Assembly: GCF_050436995.1 (NCBI RefSeq)
Contig: NC_134763.1
Coordinates: 4,898,001 to 4,962,000 of the forward strand
Length of the DNA: 64,000 nt
DNA from: Anticarsia gemmatalis
Taxonomy: Eukaryota > Arthropoda > Insecta > Lepidoptera > Erebidae
Direction of reading: 5' to 3'
Shown here: positions 35,801-44,800 of the stretch, piece after piece
How the letters are laid out: each line of letters opens with the position of its first letter
Numbering within the stretch: the first letter of the stretch is position 1
Position numbers and translations under genes: made by a program
The notes under the pieces: generated by a model
What the model was told of the DNA's origin: nothing
Database searches by the model: none
Seen by the model: the letters and a program-made list of their open reading frames with translations, nothing else

Positions 35801-38800
35801 ACATAATTGAAGCGGAAATTTTACAAATTCTTTTCAAGTGGTATGTGGAAAAATCATATGATAAGTTTTTTTTCACAAACTTAACGTTGAGCGTATCTTT
35901 ACTTTTACTAAACTTATCGCCAGTAAAATGTTTACCACAAGATTTTCTTAGTCGTTTGGAATCGCTAGAAGCAACTCACGAACTAGGGAAAGAACCATTT
36001 GATTTGTAAACTACCAAGAAGATAAGTTTTGCTGAAATCAGCGGTCGTTTCACTCGACTGTCTATCTGTTTACAAATGCTTTAACTTTAACTGTAGTCTA
36101 AATGAAAACATTCTGTAGAATGAAATATTGTTATTGCTACAGATATAATGTTTCCAAAATTTAATTAAAATTCAGTAGTTGTCTAAAGATTTGTTATTTC
36201 AATTTGCTACAACATCAATCATCTTTTATTCGCTTGCTTCGTGAATATTTTACTGTATAATAAGGTTAGTTACATAAAAAATAGCATAAGTAAATATAAA
36301 GACGATCGTACAAAAGCAATAACACGCGTAATGCAAGGAAATGGTGGTTTAAGCAGTTTTACAATAAAATGTTATATTACCTGGTGGTTTCGTCTTGACC
36401 AGCAACGGTACAGAGGGTGGCGATGACCCTGCTCTTGAGTGAGCTACGGCCCTCACAGAGTAAGAGGCGCCGCACGACAGAGCCCTGAGTACCACACTGG
36501 CTGCTTCCCCACCAGTCTCTATTCTTCGCTCCTCTTCACTACGGCCGGACGGCTCCAACCCATCACCCGTGTCGTCGCGGACCCGTACCCACCAGATTGT
36601 AAACCCTTTTGAAATTATTCATGTGTTATTTTACTATAATACTATCTCTCAATATAAATTTCCAGCATTTTCTCCTCATTTTTCATTCCCGATACCATAT
36701 TCATATGAGATTGGTTGTATCAAAGTACTTAAGTCAAGTTCAATCGTTCGACATTCGTCAATTCCGTCAAAGCGGGACGCAAAGTCAAACAGTTTACACA
36801 AATTAAATGTGGATTTATCAAAGGATGTGTTAGCATAATTGACGACTGTTTGCTTCTAAATGAATATGGAACGTAAATAAATTACCTACAATTAAGTATT
36901 TACGGCACATCCCAACGCTACGAGTCCTTTTAACTTGAGGTGGCACGACTAAATTGATTTCGATACTACGAAGATTCGAACTTGAATGGGTGTTTCTTGT
37001 ACGTGCACATTGCTGTACGCAAATTGATTATCTTTTATTTGATTCTATTACATTCGAACGAATTCTGCATTTAGAATTCTCTAAACTCGATCTTTCCTTT
37101 TTTCCTCCACTCAATTTGTGATTGTAGTCATTTTACTTTCCAATGTTCAAATTCTCGGACTAAGCCAATATACGTTTACTTTAAAAACACTTTTATACTT
37201 TAGCTTCTTCCTTCACCGTATAAATTAATTAAACCACTGGTTTATGCAAATAAAAAGGTTTATACCTTGAACCAATCGGGAGGATCCGATTTAAATACGA
37301 TCAGTAAAATGTATGGTTTGAGTTCATATGAAGTGGTCACCTGTTTGATTAAGCCGTAGATTGCATTAACTCTGTATTTTAATTACTGTTTGTGGTTTAA
37401 AGTTTATTGACACAAATATAACCTATACAGCAACACAAAATTACCCAATATAGAACGTATTTTTACAAGATTCTCTTTTGTCAAAGTAAATATAGTGGTC
37501 CAAGTTACGAGAGCAAGCAATGGGACAACACACAATCAATTCTGCCACTTTATTTGCTAACTTTGATAAAAGTATAGAATACATAGTACATGATGTCGGT
37601 AAACGATCTGTGGGTTAAGCAACCCTTGGCGCGGTCACTCTATAGATGGGTGACCGCATAGTGGTATTTGAACTGGGCGTATCCGTGCTTCGGAGGGCAC
37701 GTAAAAAGTCGGTCCCGGCTGTTGTCTACTAAGATAACAGTCGTTAAGCCATGTCAAAGGCCGTCGGGCGGCTTGAACAACTTTGACACTAGGTTGACCA
37801 TTAATCATATGATAAGAAGAAGACCAACCAATACAATACCATATCAAGTATGTTTTAAACTTACCATGTGGTGGCGCGGCGGGATGGTGCTTAGTCTGCC
37901 AAGTGAGGCGCGCGTCAGTATGTGCCGCGTGGTCGAGGCTCAGCGACGGTGGCGCCGGCGGTGAAGCACATTCCACGCGATACGTCACCTCTTCTGAACC
38001 GAATGTGTTCCGAGCTGAACACGTGTAGTTCCCACTTGTAGACGCGTCCACTTCTGATTCAATAAAATATAAATAAATGTGGAATAAATTGGGGCAAATC
38101 TTTTGAATGGTAGAGTCGAACTAAAATACATACTTTAGTAAAAGCGAAGAGTTATATTGTTTAGACCTTTTACCGGATCTTTAGTATTGCAATTTTGTCA
38201 CGCAACTTTTGAAAGACGGAGCTGACAAGCACATAAACTTTAATTTTACGTCATTACCTGACGAAACGTGAACTAAGTAGAAGACAGATTGTTAAATGAA
38301 TGGGTAATCTATACAAACCAAAATCAATAAAACTTACCATGAATAGCAAGATGTCCGAGGTTGGTGAGATGTGCCCTGGGGTCGTGCGTGACGGGTCGGT
38401 CGCCACGCAACCAGCGCGTCCGGGGAGCCGGCTCGCCGCGCCACGCACACGCTAGCCGCAGGGAATGGCCACACTGCACGCGCGCCCATACACCGAATGA
38501 AAGCAGCCGGGCTCGAGCTAATGCAAGAAATAATGGCTATAAATATTGCGTTTACTTTTAATTCTGCTTATTGATTTGAGGAAATAAATATTTGTAATTT
38601 ATTTGAGAAGATAAATGTGGCGTGGACACTAAACGAGTTTCCTCTTTTTTTGCAGTTAAAGACACTTCTAACACAAAACTGTCCCAACTTTGAGCGACAT
38701 AAATTCACCCAGAGTGGAGTTTCATGTCGCGGATTACAAAAAATACCGTTATTCAAAATAGTTATTGTTATCACGTGTCGAATTACCTCTTGAAGTAGTA

Positions 38801-41800
38801 GTAGCAGGTTGTGGCGCTGAAGGTTCCCCTTCACCGGCAGCAGAATGGGCTGCAACCCAAGCCTCATAGGTTGCACCCTCAGACAAAGACCTTAATTCTG
38901 TCGATCCTCCAAGACCAACAAACGGATCTCCATCTTCTACCTGGACGGTTGTCGTCTGAGGTGGCCGGTCCCTACAAGAAACATTATTAATGTACAAAAA
39001 ACATAACGCTTTCAACAAAACAAGATAAAGAATGTATAGGTATATACCTGCCAAGTTCCCTATAAAACACTGTGTAGTATAGAAGGGGACCATTCGGTCT
39101 ACTCGGTGGAAGCCAACTAACTGCTAAAGATGTAACTGATGTGGCTACTACTTTGACAGCCGCTGGTGATCCCGGAACTACAAGGAAAACAACATATTTT
39201 GTAAATAAAAGATTAACATAGCTTTCTACGATTTCAAATAAAATAACGTAATTAAGTTACCATCTTGTTGTGTGGTACAGTGTATAGGATGAGCGGGCAC
39301 TCCGTCCCCCGCAGCTGTATACGCTAACGCTTGAACAGTGTAGTTGGTGTGCGGACGTAAAGCCAGCAAAAGCGTTTCCACACCCGCGACCCGCTTGACC
39401 TCCGCTCCCGCGCCCGCTCCTAGATTGGACCCGCCGTTGCCCCGAACCTCCCACTCCAACCACTCAGTCGCTGCCGACAAACAACTGCCATCACTCAGCT
39501 TGGATTTAAAACAAAATCTAATTATTGGGCGCTAAAAATAAAATGGACGATTCAATCATCACTTTCAATATTTACTCACTATGTTCCGGACGGTAGAGTA
39601 GTTTGTAGCCTAGTAAAGCGCCGTGGTGAGCGTGGGCAGGTGGTGGTGACCATTCAACTTTTAAGCTTTGTGGTGAAACAGCACGACATCTTACAGCCCG
39701 AGGACCTTCCGATGGTACTGTTGATAAAAAAAACTCTTAAGAATATTAGACTCCTTTATTCATTTTGTACAAATAATAAAGAAACTGCACTTACCACTTT
39801 CTTGCGTCAAAGTATTAACTGGAGCAGTCGCCGGGCCGGCTCCAGCACTATTGAACGCTCTCACACTCACCGAGTAACTGTAAGGGCGTTCTGATTAGTA
39901 CTCAGTGAGCGAAGAATAACTTTGAAGGCACTAGTTAATATTCTCACCGGGTATAATGTTCCAGACCTTCAATAATGTACTTTGTTATTTGTCCCCTGAC
40001 TGTGGCGAACTCCATGCCAACGTTGGCTCCACCTGCTAATGAACCATCGGCTGAAGGCCACCACCAAACGGTATATCCCAGAAGTTCACCGTTCCATGAC
40101 GACGACGGCGGGGCCTGTATGATAAAATTAAAGGTAACTTACCTGATTGATTTAATTCAACAATATTATAAATTGTTATTTGCCACGTACCTGCCAAGCA
40201 AGTTCAATAGTAGAGGACCTTGGTGCAGAAGCCCGGAGACTAATGGGCGCTCTCGAAGGTGGCTCGTGCAAAGTTAAAGCCAGCAAAGCTCTCGTATGAG
40301 CGGATGCAAATTGGGCAGTTACTGTTCGGGCCCGCACTAAATACGCCGTCGCTGGCTCCAAACCTGTTATTGTGGCACTTTCCGTCCTATATTAAAATAC
40401 GAATAGAATTTAAGAAATGTTCCTCAAATAATGTATTCAATGTATCATAATGTTATTTTGTATAATAGAATACGGGAATTAACGCGAACACGCATTTTAC
40501 CTTAAAATGCCTAACGTTTCGGCAGACTGCCTGGAACCACGGCGACTGCAACCTGCGCCGAAACGTTAGGCATTTTAAGGTAAAATGCGTGTTCGCGTTA
40601 ATTCCCGTATTCTATTATACATTAAACATGCAACGCGAGAGTTTAAAAGTTATGATAATGTTATTTTACTTACTCAGAATAAGAGTCCGTACTATGAGCA
40701 GATACAGATACATTATGAGTGTCAGCATCTCGCCAAGAGTCTGAACTGGTCGAGTCATGCTTGCGATATTGTACCACGTAGCCTAAAACCGGGGAGTTAC
40801 CGTCATACGGTCTCCTCCATTGAAGCCGCACTGACCGAGAAGTGGTCTCCAAGACCCTAAAATTCGCTGGCGGTTCCGGTGGTTCTAAAAAGGGAACAAT
40901 TAAATAAATGTTATGTTTTACAGCATTAGTAAACAAAAAAAGTTTTTGCTGTTGACCCACCTTGAACAGCCAGATGTACAAAATGATCAGATCGTCCATA
41001 AAGATTAGAAGCTTGACAACGATATACTCCTGAATCTCTCCTATCTGCCCTTTCTATAACTAATTCGCTTCTTAAGCCATCTGCACTACGAGTTTCTGAT
41101 ATGCTCATTCTGAAAATAACAAATTACGTTTTACTCTATAAAAACTTAACTTTGAAGAAAGTTTTTTTTAATGTGTATTTTCAAGTTACCTATAATCGGA
41201 GTTAGGTAAGGCCCGTCCTGAATGACTCCAAGCCGTTGAAAGTGGACTGTCACCTCGTGCAACACATGCCAATCTCACGGTTTCTCCCAGTTTTGCCGTT
41301 ACATTTGCAGATTGCGTTTCGAATCTTGCCGGTTCTAAAGAAATAATACAGTGTAGTGCTTAGTATATTTTCTTCTATGTTGGGTAAACTTGTGTAAAAT
41401 AGTGTACTTACCATTAACGTGTATGGTAAGTGTTTTAGACAACGCCGGTGAAACACCGTTCTCAGCTCTACATCGATATTTTCCAGAATGTTCTGCACGC
41501 GCAGATTCTAATCTTAAAGATCCATTTGTAAGCACTACTGGGTCTGATACACCTCCTAACGTTGTTTCTGTACTACCTTTAAAACAATTGATAATGTGAG
41601 TTATATTTTAAAAAAATATACGCAATGACTAATTTCGTACGTGTATTTATTTTTACCTGCAAATTTGGTCCAATATATCGAGGGTGGTGGATGACCTCTT
41701 GCTTCGCAACTTACTGTTAGAGAACCATTCAATAATACTGCTGTATCTGTCGGCTCAATCTGCCAATATGGCGGCACTGTAAGAACAAATAAAAGTCAAC

Positions 41801-44800
41801 ACAGCCGTACAACATTATTTCAATTCTATTCTAACTACTTCTAGAACATTATTAATACCTTTAATAGCGAGTTCAGCAGACATATTAGCTTTCCCAGCGG
41901 TATTAGTTACAACACAAGTGTAAATACCACTATGGGCTGCTGTCAAACTTTTAAACAGCAACATACTGTAAAATTCTGCCCCTCGCTCGTCTACCTGCAA
42001 ATGTATAAATGGTCACTCCAATATTCAAGCCCACGGAATGAGACTGAGATTTGTAAATATTGATGAGAATTTACATTTAAAGATTATTAAATTATATTAT
42101 TAACGTGCTATATTTCTCACTTCTTTAAAGTTTCAAATACAATCATGCGTCAAAAAATATGTTTTAATGGTTGAAAAGTGTCGTACCTGGAGTGCACTAG
42201 ATATTGGCATTTGATCCTTAAGCCAAGAGAAGTAGACGGGCATATCTCCCGATGTGACTGTACACGTCAACTGCGCGCGGTCCCCAGCCCTCAGTCCCGG
42301 CGGGAATACGATTGGAGATAAAACTGGCGGCGACACTACAGTCATTTGAACCTGGCACACAGAAATAACGCTGAATAAAATAGAATTGATAACATACCAC
42401 CAGTACTTTATAATCTAAAGATAGAAGCTTAAGCTTTGCGTTTTCTGTAAAACTTCATTTTCTAATTGGAATATTTAACTTTGGTATATCTTTACTTCGA
42501 TGATACAACTACATTATTCATTTATATTTCTGTTTTAACCTTAAATAATTTATCAGAACTGTTATTCGTACCAAAAAAATCAAATAAATAAGTATTCAAC
42601 TAAAATAAAATAATAAGTAAGTATTCAACTAAAAATAACAAAAACACTGATACAAGAAGATTATAGATATTTTCATAACTCAGCCTTTGTTTTTGATACT
42701 GAGTAACTTTGCCATCTTTGATAAAACTAAGTCAAGCGGAAAATGAAGTGTATCTAGTTCACTTCAGCCTTTATGGATAAGAGGGTCGGCTGTTAAATAA
42801 AGTAACCGGAAATTATTGAATTACTTAATATTATATCTACAAAGACGCTTCAACTATTACTGATATTTGTATCAAATGACAGACTCTATTTTTTGTTTAA
42901 TTATCGCGCTTGGCACACGTTACAACCAACCAGCAGACGTACTTCTACTAACTAAATAGATATACCACTTTGTCTTAACACCAAGTTCAGTCAAACTTTT
43001 TCAATCATAGCATCTTTAATAACTTATGAGAAATTGGCGGCTCGTCCACGACTTAAAAATGAATAGAATTTAAAGTGCCTCTAAATATTTTCATTATCTG
43101 TTGTAGTACCTCTCTCCTGGCGAGCTCTCCTCCCGGTGTGAGGACGGAACAAATCCAACCTCCTTTGTCGCGGTTTCTGTCTACGTTGTTAATGGTCAGT
43201 TGACCGTCCATCTGTTGGTATCGAGGATCCGCTCCAGCACCACCCTCCCATTTCACAGAACTGTGCATTTTATTAATAACGTGTGAAATGTTAATAGTTA
43301 CCGGATAGAATCTATCTACATGAATAATAAATCAATACATAAACTCATAACAAAGGGTTTCATTCCCAGTCAAACTGCTTTGAAAAAATTTTACATTTCG
43401 AGAATTTAATAAAATATGAGCGCTTTCTATATGCTGAACAATGCCCCGGAATTTATAACTCAAGAATTTTAAATTGCTATTCAATTTTATTCTCGCATAA
43501 TTAGCGAACGAAGTGAGACTTCAATATTAAAATTTAATGTGAAATTAATATTAAAAGTTTGTGCAACTGCGGCAGTTCTTTCCTCCAATGGAAAATCAAG
43601 CCATTTTCATTCCCCCCCGAGCGCGCAATAAAATCATAGCAGTAAAACAATAATACCGCTGTACCGATATTCTGTTAGTAATCATAATAATAATGTCGCG
43701 AGTGGGTGCTTCGCCAATGTTATTTCGTGCTCCGCCTCTCAATGCCGAGTCATACATATTGTACGAAGGTACGAGTATTGCAGAAAGTGAAAACTCACAT
43801 TCTCGTAATGTAGCGATTGACCAAAGTCGTAAGAAAAGAGGTGTGCTTACTCGATAGGAAAGCCGTAGTAGGGGCACCATACAGTCACTTCAGAGCCTGC
43901 GACAGCCTTAACTGCGTTCATGGCTCTGATGTAGGGCGGACCTATGTAAATCGGATAATAATATTAGCACAGCAATCCTTGTACGCGTAATATAAAAATA
44001 ATACTTATCGTTATTTATTTAGGATGGTAAAACAAAACATGAAATGTACGTATTACATGCGGTAAGCAAGAATTGTTATTTATGGCAGTCCACCAAATGT
44101 AATAAGATTTTATTGTTGTGTTGCTGTACAGCCCCTGCATTATCTTAGTACCAACATGGTTTCATACTGGAAAGGATAATGTATCGAATGCTATCTGATT
44201 ATTCTTATCCATAATAATGTGATCTGAGAAATATATTTCCTTTCATTCTAGATAGATTGAATTGAGATAGATCTATCATCAATTCAAAGAACCCACATTC
44301 ACTAATCAATTTAGCTTTCCGTAGCAAATCCTAATTCAATACAGACCACCTTCATATACATCATACTGCATAATATAAGAGAGAAAACAAAACAACTCTA
44401 ATCTAATGAACATTTGTAACACTACACATGTTGTCCGGTCCATTCTATGGTAGGATCTATTAAGGATTAATACTGGGATTCTTTACGTTAACATCTCATG
44501 ACCATCAATCTTCCTGGAGGGTCCGTGATATACATTGTAATTCGTATCTAAATGGCTGCTATAAATGTTCCTTACGACGCATATACACTAGCTACTTTTT
44601 GTGGCAAAAAAACCCTATTATTTTCGTAGTAACCCTTAGTGCCCGTTTTCACGAGAGCTTTTTAGCGCGCGCTTAAAAATGACAAATGGTTTCTGTTACA
44701 ATAGAACAAGAGCTGTAAAAACCGTCACTTTGAATATATGTACAACTGTTGTCAAAGCGTTTGTTTGATTCTCACACGTTTTTACGGTGAGTGAATAGTA

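Noticed and set aside
37635..38051. Continuous 138-codon minus frame as one Dscam exon
   Set aside because: A consensus donor ends the exon at 37,865; the rest of the frame is intron and the antisense 5S-derived SINE.
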